A DNA stretch of 64,000 nucleotides. Origin: Lactifluus volemus. Its lineage: Eukaryota; Basidiomycota; Agaricomycetes; Russulales; Russulaceae. How positions within the stretch are numbered: position 1 is the stretch's first letter; each line of letters opens with the position of its first letter. The stretch lies in assembly GCA_022376515.1 (NCBI GenBank), contig WTXI01000148.1, positions 1-64,000 on the forward strand. Direction: 5' to 3'. Below the pieces are notes generated by a model. That model searched no databases and was not told the DNA's origin. It saw only the letters and a list, made by a program, of their open reading frames with translations. Made by a program: the position numbers and the translations under genes. Shown here one piece after another: positions 1 through 10,479 of this stretch.

Positions 1-139
1 AAGGGAGGGGAGGTAAGGTGGATGATCCAGTAGACAAGGGATGCTACGAGAACGGTATGAGACAGGCGCTGCAGGCACTGCCAGGCAGGCAAGTGCTGAA
101 ATACCATATATAGTAGGCATATCCAAATTGGGTAAATGA

Positions 140-288
140 ATCGGCTCGAAACCGCTTGAGCGGCTCACAAACGGCTTAGTTCCCAAGCTGAGCTGATTCA
201 AGTCTTGAGCCGTTTAGTTCTGTGGCTCGGCTTGAATCGGTTCGGCTCGGCTCGGAAGCCGCTTCCGAGCCGAGCTGTGACAACACTA
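140..288 (+). mobile_element. Right end of a degenerate hAT-like element (tentative)
   Basis: The stretch is packed with GGCTCGG/CCGAGCC words and a 10-bp hairpin (stems 249-258 and 262-271), and ends in ACAACACTA at 280-288. The same nine bases end the well-supported hAT element at 20686, which also has subterminal word repeats. No matching left end or 8-bp target duplication was found within the window, so the element is either cut by the window edge or decayed. It could equally be an unrelated low-complexity repeat. Confidence 0.3.
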
Positions 289-1460
289 CGTGGGAGGAAA
301 TTGGAGACGGCATAACGGAAGTTTTACGGCAATGGATTACCAAAAACTGCAAGGGCGACCAGGAAAAGACAACTTGAACCCAGCGTCCTGGCGCAGCGGA
401 AATCGCTTAACACTAGGACTTACTGATTGTGGACAGACTCAGGGCGCAGGCGTGCGCCGCAGGGCCCAAATTGCTGACTAATTATGAATAATAAGCTATG
501 CCGTTTTGGGGAGTGAGCTGATATCTCGGACTTCCGAGGGTTCGGAAACAGTCCAGTTAGGCCTACTGTAAAAGTCATCCGTCCCACATTCTCTCTCTAG
601 CAGAAACTCAGAGTGCGATGAAAGACAAGGATCTTTGGTCCCCTTCCAGAAACAGACACCCAACGCGAAACCAGGCTTCCTTCATTACGAAGCGACACTC
701 GTACTAGCTCGAGTGACCCACACACACCAAACGTGAAGAGACAAATCAGGAGCCAGCAAAGGTCTCATGAATTATGAATTAGGATCCTATGAAACTTTGT
801 CTTGAGGAATAAAGATGAGCAGAACGACGGACAGGAAGCAAGAGACAGTGTTCTCGACGCGATCGGAATATCTGGACAACCGGGTGTAAGGAGCGAGGAG
901 CAAGGGTAATTCATGCAACTCCTTCACACCCAATACCGTTCGTAGGGTACCCCAAATGCCTTGCTAGGATCGCAAGCGTACCTCGACTTTTAAAAGAGCA
1001 TGACCAGAAAAATAAGTATCTTACAAGATTGAAGATGAACAAGGCACCCACCCATGAACGTTCGATGAGCACCAGCGTTCACTACTGCAAACACAGGCCT
1101 AAAAATGGACCATCTAGCGAGACAGGCACCTTGGAGTTGTGCGAGAGCTGACCGGCACGAAGGAAAGGGATACCCCCTGATGGTAACGTACTGCATCATA
1201 AAGAAAGTCCGAGTCGGCGAGCCATTGCGTGGTATCGCTTATTGCAGCAGTTTTGGGTTACCTGCGGGTAAACTCACTTCCGAGAGGGTCATCATCGCTA
1301 TCGCTAACAAGACTGCTGCTGTAGCTGCGGATAGATGGAGAGAAGAAAGGCGGTCTCAGGCTCACATCAACCCAGTCTGACTGAAATGAGACACATGATC
1401 GGGGCACGCGACCAGTGCCCTCTTCCTTGTGTTTTGGCCACGGGCGACTGAACATCTTCC
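289..1460. other. Intergenic, no recognisable gene
   Basis: About 1.2 kb upstream of the first gene. Only short, unrelated open frames on both strands; none shows a known domain or a splice pattern that joins them. Probably intergenic DNA plus the 5' untranslated region and promoter of the gene starting at 1461. Confidence 0.5.
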
Positions 1461-3076
1461 ATGGCGACAGGAGTATCTGCGACCCGAAATATAATCCTCA
1501 GAAGCCACGGCCACGGCAATACCGCCTCTTCTCAGGACCATGACCGCGTACGTTTCCCCGACAGTCCCGAGCTGTCACCTCAATTCGCATTCAAATGCCT
1601 GGACGATAGGCAACCAACCTCTTCAAGCGAGGATGAACCTAGCGACGTGACTGCCGATGAGAGCGGCAGCCAAGCCCCAAAACCTCCCGGATTTACGGCA
1701 GTAACTTCCTTGAATGAACGGCCGGCCGACGAATCCGACGGTGATGAAAGGCGCATGCCCGACGAGCTTCCCAATAGACGGTCTCGTTCTTCCTCTTGGA
1801 CAGACTTGGACCTCTCTGTCATCGTTGTAATAATCACACCGTTCGTGAACTGGCTTACTGGGAGCGATCACCTCAAGAACCTTTTCCTTGTCTTATTCTT
1901 GATAGTATACCTGCAGCAGCTTATCCAAGGTACATCTTTGCCGTCCTACCTCGTCTCAGCTATCTTACTGATTTATCTCAAGTTCCATGGGAGCTTTACA
2001 ACGCTGCGCGTCGGCGGCGGCCTCACCCCTCGTTTCAGTCTCTGCACCTGCAAGAGAGCGATGAGGCCGCGATCAATGTCAAAACGAGACGGGCAGCAGA
2101 TGAGCTCCGAAGGCACGAGTTCGCCTATCTCTTCATCTCCATGATCACCCCCTTCGTTGGTGCTGCGCTGCTCCGCACCGTCCTTGAGTTGGTCAATGGC
2201 GTGGACTCGATTTCATGGTTCAGTACGACGCTTTTTGTTCTCGCGGCCGGCATACGACCATGGGGACACCTCATCTCTCGTTTGCGAGAGCACACCACTT
2301 CATTACACGATTCCATCCACTATCCTTCCCCCGACACCCAGCTCATCGCAGACTCTCGTCTACAGACAGTCGTTGATCGTGTCGTTAGTTTGGAACAGGA
2401 GCTCTCGATGGTCAAACGTGCAATGGCTCTGCGTGCCCACGTAGAAGATGTGCATGACGACATTAACCGTGCCTTGGAAAATGCGGCACATGCCATACGG
2501 AAACAAGAGCGCAAGAGCGATTCCACCCGTATCTCCAATGATGCCCGCTTAGCCACTCTGGAGAAGGCCGTTTCTCGAATAGAACGTGCGCGCGGCGAAC
2601 GGGTTCGTGGAATGGTTTCTAACGGCATAACCTCAAATACTACGGATAACCGGGCATACAATCCTCTCGAAAGTATAACCGTCTCGATCTTCCGCTTTCT
2701 GCGTGCCGTTGCCAACTGTCTTACGTTCAATTATTTCGATCCACCTTCCCTCCCGACAAGCCCAAATACCCCTCTAACCTTTATGGCGCCCAGGCCGCCA
2801 TTGCATCATGCGAAGGCCGCTAGTCGTCTGGAGACTATAGAAGAGGACGCTACGGAACCAGTCAACGCGGTACGACCGGATGACAACTCCCGGAGTCCCA
2901 AACATACGAACAATGGGGCGCCGCTCCTGTCCCATCAGAGGGATTCAGTCGAGAAAGGCCATCTCCGCAAATCACGCAATATCGTAGACATTGCAGATGT
3001 CGTCAGCTTGCCATATCGTCTTGCTGTCGGCATCCTTGTGGCTATTTCTCCTCCCCTCCAGCGTTTCTTTGGCTGA
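1461..3076 (+). CDS. Conserved basidiomycete-type membrane and coiled-coil protein, function unknown
   Basis: Two exons, 1461-1929 and 1983-3076, joined across a 53-nt intron (GTACAT start, CTGAT branch-like site, CAAG end); joining keeps frame and gives about 520 residues. The start codon sits in a good context (TTCCATGG). Residues 1-100 are Ser/Asp/Glu-rich and probably disordered. Two pairs of hydrophobic segments follow (about 115-155 and 200-252), each built on a similar ITPF motif, suggesting an internal duplication. A charged coiled coil runs about 275-340, and a last hydrophobic stretch at the C terminus (LAVGILVAISPP) looks like a membrane anchor. I know the family only as uncharacterised fungal proteins, so no function is assigned. 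It is intact, with no sign of decay. Confidence 0.75.
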
Positions 3077-3698
3077 ATGGTCGCCATTGGCACTGTTGGA
3101 TTGGGTTGTTGGCGTTGTATTCTCTCAGACATGTCCTAGTTTCTATGCAGTGATATTTTACTATAATCCGTGCTGTGGGTCTACTGGCTTCGAGCCTACA
3201 GTTCACCGTGTCTGACCCACTGGAACGTACCGTTTTGGTCTGTAGATCACCAAATTATGTTACTTGGCTGTGGCTGATGTCGGCTTCATTCCTATCATTG
3301 TCTTCAGTATACAATGGAGGTTGTTATTTTATGGCTTGTAGCCTGAAGTGCCATGGCTTTAAGTTGGGCCTGTCGGCTCAAATGATCGATAATCAGATAA
3401 AGGACACTGACCTTCACTGATGCTAAACGGCTCATCAGTGCAAGTTTGCATTGCGGACATAGACACTTGAAAATGGCCCAGTAACTCAGTACCTTCCATC
3501 AGTAGAATGGACAGAGTTCAAGTTAATTAACAGTGCCACACTATTTTGGCTTGCAGCCTTGCTTGTGGAATTCTTGCTCACAGAAAAGTCCACCAAGCTT
3601 GTCGCAAAAAAAAATGAAAACCATATTATTATTATGATGTTACAAATAGGATGAATTGCTTCTTGACAGTGTGGTCCATCCACCTTGATAAATTGTAG
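3077..3698. other. Convergent intergenic region
   Basis: Lies between the 3' ends of two convergent genes. Contains short T-rich and TTATTATTATTATG stretches and no supported coding exon. Presumably both 3' untranslated regions and their polyadenylation signals. Confidence 0.5.
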
Positions 3699-4574
3699 TC
3701 AACCAATCAAATCATCTAGAAAGTCCTCCAGTTCAGTTTTAGATGATTTCACCGGAAGCTGCGGATCCTCTGGTAGCAGAGGAGTCCCTTTCAGAGGTTT
3801 CACTGAGCAAGGTGTAGGAGACGTCTTAGCGATAGGTCCACCATACGACGACAAAATAGGTTTCTAACCTTGTCGACGAGTGTGTTCCCTGGATGCTGTT
3901 CTGCCTAATTGACGGGCGGAACTAGCTCGCAGTCGTTCCTTCAGGTCTGAGTAACAGAGGATGTCAGACACTCAAAGCTTTGCAGAAAGACAGACACTGC
4001 ATATCGTATGTACCGGACTGAGCCTGAGCAACGTCTTGATCGTGCTGCATCTCCTCGAGGGCAGTATCCCATTCGATCTGTCGTGCTTGACCCTTCCAAG
4101 ATCGATGGCCAGCGTTGGACATGAGGTGGGCGAGCGAATGATCAACGTCGTCTTTCTCTATCGTGTGTGGCACAGAGTGTGGCTCATGGTCCTCCAGACG
4201 TTGTCGCGCTAGAAATGCGCTCAAATCAATCTCGGGTTCCACGATTGGCTGTCCTATTTCACGAATTGGCACTGCTTTTTGAACGTCAAGTGGTGCGCAG
4301 CTAACATACCATCAGGTCCGATCTCTGGGTCAGGTTCTTCATAACGATCGGCATTGGTGCCAAGGTCGCGCTTCGCATATCGCGCTTCGAGTGCCTCGGC
4401 TTCTGCTTCATCAAGGTTTTCAGGTAGTTCCCGAAACTCGGTTGGGCGTCCGCTGCTGCCAGTGTGTCCACGTCCACGGGCACGTAGATACTTTCCGAGT
4501 CCGCCGCGTGATCGACCACGGGATCTGCCACGACCACGGAATGCATGGGACAGTTGAGGTTCGTTAGCGGACAT
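3699..4574 (-). CDS. RG-rich conserved protein of unknown function, four exons
   Basis: Exons on the minus strand are 4574(or 4598)-4310, 4253-4014, 3946-3869 and 3802-3699, with introns of 56, 67 and 66 nt, all GT-AG. The joined frame gives 228 residues from ATG 4574 or 236 from ATG 4598; I prefer 4574 because the RG-rich part then starts close to the N terminus. Order of parts: RGRGRSRGRSRGG box; acidic helix with LDEAEAEALEARYAKRD; EPEIDLSAFLARQRLEDHE; KGQARQIEWDTALEEM; and a C-terminal ELEDFLDDLIG. The RG box suggests RNA binding or arginine methylation, but that is inference. The last intron removes an in-frame stop and restores the conserved-looking tail, which supports the model. Divergent from the CNOT11 gene. 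Confidence 0.7.
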
Positions 4575-4754
4575 ATGGGGGTGGAATGAGAAAGCCAAAT
4601 AAAAGACAACACAGTAATCTTGCTCTGCTCAAGATACTATCAACGTTCTCGACCGTGTGCTTTCCCGCACCTTTTACGTTCCCGAATTCCTCGTAATTCC
4701 CGTTTCTCTTGTACTTATCACAGCAACGGGATCCTTCTGCTAGTGTGCCAAGTT
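4575..4754. promoter_or_regulatory. Short shared divergent promoter
   Basis: Only about 180 bp (156 bp if the upstream ATG at 4598 is used) separates the start codons of the RG-rich gene (minus) and the CNOT11 homologue (plus). Both transcripts must start here or inside each other's 5' end. No clear TATA box was seen. Confidence 0.5.
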
Positions 4755-6308
4755 ATGCATGCCGCCACTTATCACATTCAGCCGCCGCCCGCAGCGCAGG
4801 CCCGTCCTGACCCGCTCAACACCTCCGTCGGTCACCTTCTTTCTAAGGCCTGCTCTAATACGTGCTCTACAGCTGCTCAGGCTTTCGCACAACTCGTACA
4901 GCCTACCGCGCGCTTCCAGCTGGCTCTTGATGCGCTCTTACCCATTCTGGGTTCTCCACGATCTGAAGTGAGTATCTTCGTATTGTCTGCCCTCAACTAG
5001 ATCTGGTTTGCTTATATGGTATTATTTGAACGCTTACACCCTCTTCTCATGACAACAGCTCCCGCAGCGAATCCTTGCCGCCTATATACTTTACTCTCTA
5101 TACGCACCACATCCAATTGCTATTAATCCCTTCAAGTCTGTTCTATTTGATACATTCACTAAAGAGCGCAATGCTGCAGTTCAGTCAACTGGGGAAGGAA
5201 AGACAAGCGATAATGAGCAACTTGTCTGGGTTCTTTGGAAGATTCTAAGAGGCGATGGGGACCACGTACGTATTGATTTTACTGTTCCGTGGTGGGTTGT
5301 CATGGTCCCGGATAGCTTGGGCCTTACCCCGCGAACACATTGGCCAGAGAATCCCTTCCATCCAAGTTAAAAGCGGGAAATTTGGTCCTAGACGAGGAGA
5401 AGATATCTCCAGACATGTACGATCAATCATTACTCAATCCTTCGTTGTCCCGTGTTCTTAAATCGTTCTCTCAGACCTTCACGGGATACCTCACATCCTT
5501 CTGTTTCTATCCATCCGAACGATTGTGACAAAGGGGAGGGACAAAAGCGAAGACAGGATGCGACTTTCTCGCCAGAAGAGGATGAGAAAACTCAACTCCT
5601 ATCACAGGGGCTGACCCTCCTCCTGGCGGCTCGTGAGAGGGTGCTCACACTTTCCGAGCAACGCGTGTGTCCATCCTTACTACCATCTGACCCATGCTAA
5701 ACCTTTCGCCCAGTTTCTCAGCCCTCTGATTCCGCATTTGACGTCACCCTCCATGTTAATTTCCATTGATCTTCCGCCCATTGTCGCACACAATCCGACC
5801 ATCGCTACTCCTCTATTGATCTCTCTCCTTACTCATCCACCCTCTGATGCCTCTATTAGTTACTTGGATGTCCTCGCACAACTTCCTCCTACTCTACCGA
5901 CGTTCGATGTCCTTGGGCGTCTTTTGCGCGACACAGCGCCAGTGATAGACTCTATTACGGGCAGAACAGTCACTGTTGCTGACGTTGTGCGCACGGAGGT
6001 GCTTGGGCCCTTCATTCATCAGTGTATCCTGTGGATAGACCATTTCGAACGTGAAGAGCGCGAGGGACTGATCAGCGACGACCGCATTGCCAAGGCTGTG
6101 CAAAACGTGCTTAGTCTTCTTTATCGTCCTCTCAGTGATTGATGTCCAAATCTAGCTTTGCCGTTTCTACAGTGCACTCCTCAAGCTCAACGTTGTTGAC
6201 GCTGCCTCTGATGCCGACTCGACCGAGATTGCACATTTCGCGCTACGCAACTCGCGGTTTGAAGAGGCAAATGCACTTTACCGGGTCCTTGCTTCCGGCA
6301 AGTTCTAA
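4755..6308 (+). CDS. CNOT11: CCR4-NOT complex subunit 11 homologue (CNOT11/DUF2363 family)
   Basis: Six exons: 4755-4967, 5059-5265, 5316-5451, 5534-5664, 5714-6106 and 6156-6308; introns are 91, 50, 82, 49 and 49 nt, all GT-AG. The joined frame is uninterrupted and gives 410 residues. The N-terminal half has the helical signature NPFKSVLF...EQLVWVLWKIL with GDGDH and PANTLARE; the C-terminal part (about 245-390) has LPPIVAHNP, then LCRFYSALLKLN, matching the C-terminal domain of CNOT11. In animals this subunit with CNOT10 binds the N-terminal part of the NOT1 scaffold of the cytoplasmic deadenylase that starts mRNA decay. A frame stopping at 6142 is an intron read-through; the true end is at 6308. 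The start at ATG 4755 rather than the in-frame 4620 is an inference from homologue length. Confidence 0.85.
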
Positions 6309-6780
6309 TCTCTCATGCTATGAATATTGCCCAGCCCTGTGTGCAGTAGTTAAAGCATGGGCTCCTATGGTCCTATGTACATGAAAATGTGGTATTTATT
6401 ATTGTAGAGTCCCCACAATGTGTATCATATTCTACCTTCATTAGGGCTTAAAATTGATGCTGTGCCAGTTAGATTAAATAAATCTATGGGTGTGTTCTTG
6501 GACTCTGTACAATTAAACAGCACCATCGTTACTGTACCCGTTGATATCGGGAACCTTAAGGCAGTGTGTTAGGTTTGGTAGCACCAGACAGATACATGAA
6601 TGCATGAATATGTGACTGACTCGCGTGGTGTAATGTTAGTTGACCGTTTCTCACGTGAATATCGCGCCGCTACGAGAAACTTTCTTGGCGCACACTATCA
6701 CAGTTGTTACTTATCATGTGCTTCTTGTGTGCCACGGGGAAAAGAAACGACTACGCAATCTTCATCCGCTGAATCATCTG
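6309..6780. other. Intergenic and 3' UTR
   Basis: AT-rich DNA after the CNOT11 stop; no coding exon could be supported. Confidence 0.5.
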
Positions 6781-7460
6781 TGCCGCAGTGACCAATCCGC
6801 TCTTTGAGGATCAACGTCCTCGCCTTTGGCTTCGCGTACAAGCCGGTCAGCGAGGCGGTGTAGGCATCCTGATCGTCTGAGAGCGCCACACGCAGGTGCC
6901 TCTCGTGCGGCACGATGATCGTGACCAGTTGCGTCGCGTCCGGTATGGCATGCACGCGGAGGTCTGACACCAGGTTGCACGATTTATAGGTCGACTCAAG
7001 GCGCTCGAGCGCAATGTACTCACCTCCTTGAAGCTTGATGAGGTTCTTGATGCCACGTGCGCGTGTATGTGAAAAATGCGACGTTACTTTAACACGGGCG
7101 AGTCAGACGTACCGATCAATCAAAGTCATCGTACCGTCCTTATTCCACTGGCCAACATCGCCAGTGCGCAACCAGCCGTCTTTGGTAAAGACGGTCTCGT
7201 CGTTGTTGAAGTAGAGTAGTAACCACTGGTAACGGATGGGCCGCAGAGGAGGATCTCACCCTGTGGCGGCTTATTGGTCGAGAAATATCCGGCTTCGGGC
7301 ACGTCGAGGAACTTGATTTCTATGGACGGGAAAGGAAGGCCATTCCAAGTGGTGATGTACTTGTAATCGGATTGGTGGAAATACTTCCAAGTCTTGGTCT
7401 CCTTGACCTGGTGGCCGCCGACGGCCTTGGTAACCTCCTTCATATTGGAGGATGTTGTAC
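6781..7460 (-). pseudogene. Fragment of a long-chain fatty acid-CoA ligase (FAA1/FAA4-like), decayed
   Basis: Minus-strand translation recovers the C-terminal half of a fungal long-chain acyl-CoA synthetase: GLPFPSIEIKFLDVPEAGYF, then PPQGEILLCGPSV, then FTKDGWLRTGDVGQWN and LIDR, then LQGGEYIALERLESTYKS and VHAIPDA. These are the adenylate-forming motifs of an enzyme that activates fatty acids with ATP and CoA. The N-terminal ATP-binding part is absent upstream of 7460. A one-base frame shift separates GYY from the FNNDE-like continuation near 7205-7215, the intron after LIDR lacks a clean acceptor, and the extreme C terminus is replaced by unrelated sequence after about 6800. A truncated, non-functional copy; the parent gene is presumably elsewhere. 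Confidence 0.8.
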
Positions 7461-7644
7461 ACGGTATTTATGCCCTCGACAGGGGACGTGATGAGCCGGT
7501 CGCAAGTCTACGAACGCGAGACTCCTTACTGAGCTACTTCGACAGAGGCATTTCCCCAAGACTCATTAGGAGACAGATGATACGAGTAACTAGCCATGTT
7601 ACAAGACAAGTAAAAATAATTTAATTGATTATAAAATCACATCA

Positions 7645-9836
7645 TTAGCTGTCATTCTCCAAAGCTTCCTTTTCGAATTTCTTTTTCATCACACTCACTA
7701 CCCCGAATAAATTAAATTAATATATGATATCGCACGACAAACTAACTCACCTTCTCGCGAGACTTGTCCAGAAGACATCCAACCTTCAGGGAATGCTGCG
7801 ACGATCTTTTGATACAGTGCCTTCCGCAGTCCTTGTTCGCTCACTTGCGATGCTGACCCTTCCAGAGTGCTACAATAGAGAAAATTCGTCAGCAAAGCCC
7901 GTCTGCGGTAGCATGACATACTTTTTCTCATTCTCAATGCGACAGCACTCGTTCGAGAGGCAGACCAGATTCCAGATGAGACCTTTCATCGTCTCACTCA
8001 TCTTGTACTTCTTAATTGGCGGATGCATATCCCTCGTCTCCCTCGTCTCCTTACCCTCACCATCTCCGCTCTTGTCCACGTCCATCGTCGTCCCATCGTC
8101 TCCGGGTGGTAACGGCGCAGCTCTGGACGCTGGCGAGCCATCAACAGAGGCCGTCCCTGCAACACCTTCCACTTTCGTCTTTTCCTGTTTCTTCTCTGAA
8201 AAGAAACCATCAATATCTCAAACACACGTTTCCATGCGATATTTACCCCATGCAGTGACGCTCCGTTCCCACTCCTCTTTTGCTTGGGGGAATCCCTTGT
8301 CTGCAGCTGACTTGAGTTCAGCAAGTAACTCATCTTGTCGTTTCACCAGAAGCGCCATGTGTTCAGGAAAGATTTGCCGTTTGATCAGTTTCTACACTCC
8401 ACCCATGTGAGCATAAAACTTTTCAGGACCGAAACGAACGTACACTCATGGTAAATCGGTTGTATGGAAATATGCGTGGCATCAAATTGAAAAAATTGTC
8501 ATTGTATTCATTCAACTTGATCGCCTTGAGTGCAACCGCTCCAAGCACGGGTCGGATACCTGACGGAAATTTGCCTTTCGGTTCCCAATTCTCTGTAAAA
8601 CAACACTCTATATCATGCCAATACATAGATTCATCACACACACGCACCTTTCGAGATGGCGGCCTTGAGCTCCTCAATCGCAACTTCGAGGTCGGGATGG
8701 AAAGCGTGCTAAACAATAGGGCCAAGTGAGAACGAGTCGATTTAAAAAAGGGCCTCTCTATACGTACGATGTCTACCACCCGTCGCTTCTTCTTCCCGTT
8801 CGGGCTTTCAGCAGAAAGCCTCGTCCTGCGCTTCTCACCCGCCTCCTCCTCGTCCGACAAAAGCGCGATCGAGACCTCCTTGGTGCTACTGCTGCTCTGC
8901 TGCGGTTGCTGCTGCGTCAGTGCCAGCGAATGCGAAGAATGATTAATGAGCGCGTGTGGGTAATTACTCGGCCCCGCGATGGGCTCGGGCGCGGGCAACG
9001 CCGACTTTTTCGATTTTGGTTTCCGATGAGATTTTTCCTTGAGTAAAGCGACTTCGCCCGAAAAGACGTAAAAGCCTTGCTGTTTCGTCTGCGCGATGAA
9101 CGTCCGTTCGTCGATCGCCAGTTCAGAATCGTCGATGAACGGGTCCGTCAAGTCATAGTACTCTGAACCTAGATTCTTTTCTTCTTCTAAACAAAGCGAC
9201 GAAGACGTGTGATCATAAGTGAGGGTGAAAATAAAAAAGTTGAAAGACATTCCGTACCTTCTTTGACTTCTTCTCTCCTCCCGCGCCGCCGCCATCCGAG
9301 CCCATGCCAGATTCCGGTGCGCCCTCTCCCTCTCCCTCACTCTCGCTCTCGTATTGTTTCACGGCCGCTGGTGGAGTCGCATGTCGCTGCCCAGTCGCCT
9401 TGGCGAGCGAGGCAACGTCCACCTCATACTTTTCCGGACCACCAAGTTTGATCTCCAATCGAATCGTCTGCATCGGTGGTGGTGGCGGCGCGGGCGGAGG
9501 CGGTGAGGGTGATGGCGAGCGCGCGGCGCGCGCTTTGGTCGATTTGGTGGGCTTGCCAGAGGATGGTTTGCCTTTGCCTTTGCTGCTACTTCCACCGTCC
9601 GTGCCAGTTTTCGACAGAGGTGGTGGTGCAGGTGGTGCAGGCGCAGCTGGAGTAGAGACGTCAGAAGAGGGTGGGGGGTCATCGAGGGACGCATCTGGAC
9701 TGTTGTCGTCGACGTCCGGGGCGATAGGAGAGACTTGTTGAGAGTCCGAGGGAGGAAGAACGGCAAGTGACGCCGAAGTCACGAGAGCTGGAACGGACTT
9801 CTGGTCTTGGTCCAGCATCTCAACGTCAGAGTCCAT
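7645..9836 (-). CDS. HPC2: Hpc2/ubinuclein-family subunit of the HIR (HIRA) histone chaperone complex
   Basis: Eight exons on the minus strand: 9836-9258, 9175-8768, 8708-8648, 8592-8444, 8391-8247, 8195-7922, 7869-7751 and 7697-7645, with introns of 51-82 nt. The total of 1788 nt gives 595 residues without an internal stop. Residues 1-190 are Pro/Ser-rich and acidic. The diagnostic Hpc2-related domain starts near residue 194 (EYYDLTDPFIDDSELAIDE, then QQGFYVFSGEV); in ubinuclein this segment binds the HIRA chaperone. The ubinuclein middle domain follows (about 330-460: HPDLEVAIEELKAAIS, IKRQIFPEHMALLVKRQDEL, EEWERSVTAWEK), and a helical tail (GLIWNLVCLSNECCRIENE). The complex places histone H3-H4 onto DNA independently of replication and silences histone genes. 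The acceptor of the first intron (9176) is the least certain boundary. Confidence 0.85.
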
Positions 9837-10479
9837 AGCTTTTTATTCAGACTTGTACTTTCTTAAAACCGGTGCGGTGGCGAAAACACCCAACCCAAAC
9901 TGTTGTGTGAGGGATAAAACGCATTTTGGACCAAGTTTTGAACGAGTGACTCACACAACGGAATGTTTTTGTGATGCAGCAAATACCGGGCCGAGATAAT
10001 TAAAAGTAGGGTCTACAGAGAGACCTTGGCCTAGGTTCGGACAAAGAATGGACTTTGTGGGAGAAAAAGGACCAGAGGAGAAGATGCCAAAAAAGGAAAG
10101 TTCGGGGGGAGAGGAGGATTTGTTGCACTGTTCTGATGAGGGAGGGTCGACGACGAGAGGAATACATGGCCCGTGCGCAGGAAATTACGATCTGACGTCT
10201 CGGGATCAGCTGGGTTACCAATAGCGCTGTCACGGAATTTTCCAGACCCTCGGCTTACACTTTCGCTGGGATGTTTTCCCTCGCCAAGGAACAACTTTTG
10301 GTCCACGAGGACAAGTTGTACTTCCTCAACATTGCACGGCATTCCAGGAGAGGCCTGTGTGATTCATTCCAATTTTGACCACGTCTTTGAGGTGTGGTTC
10401 AGGGTGCTATTTTATTTATCATGCTTGAAGCGAAGCTGATCTCATCAGATAGAGTTCTCTTTAAGCATCAGGGTCGATC
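9837..10479. other. Promoter region of HPC2 and unassigned sequence
   Basis: Upstream of the HPC2 start. A minus-strand frame at 10031-10342 (VEEVQLVLVDQKLFLGEG) looks coding-like but matches nothing I know and has no recognisable continuation. Otherwise nothing was seen. Confidence 0.4.

Noticed and set aside
6139..6384. Separate small gene after the CNOT11 stop at 6142
   Set aside because: The stop lies in an unspliced intron; removing 6107-6155 continues CNOT11 to 6308.
9304..9741. 145-codon plus-strand open frame opposite HPC2 exon 1
   Set aside because: Antisense shadow of a Pro/Ser-rich exon; Gly/Ser-rich with no domain, while the minus strand has the spliced Hpc2 family signature.
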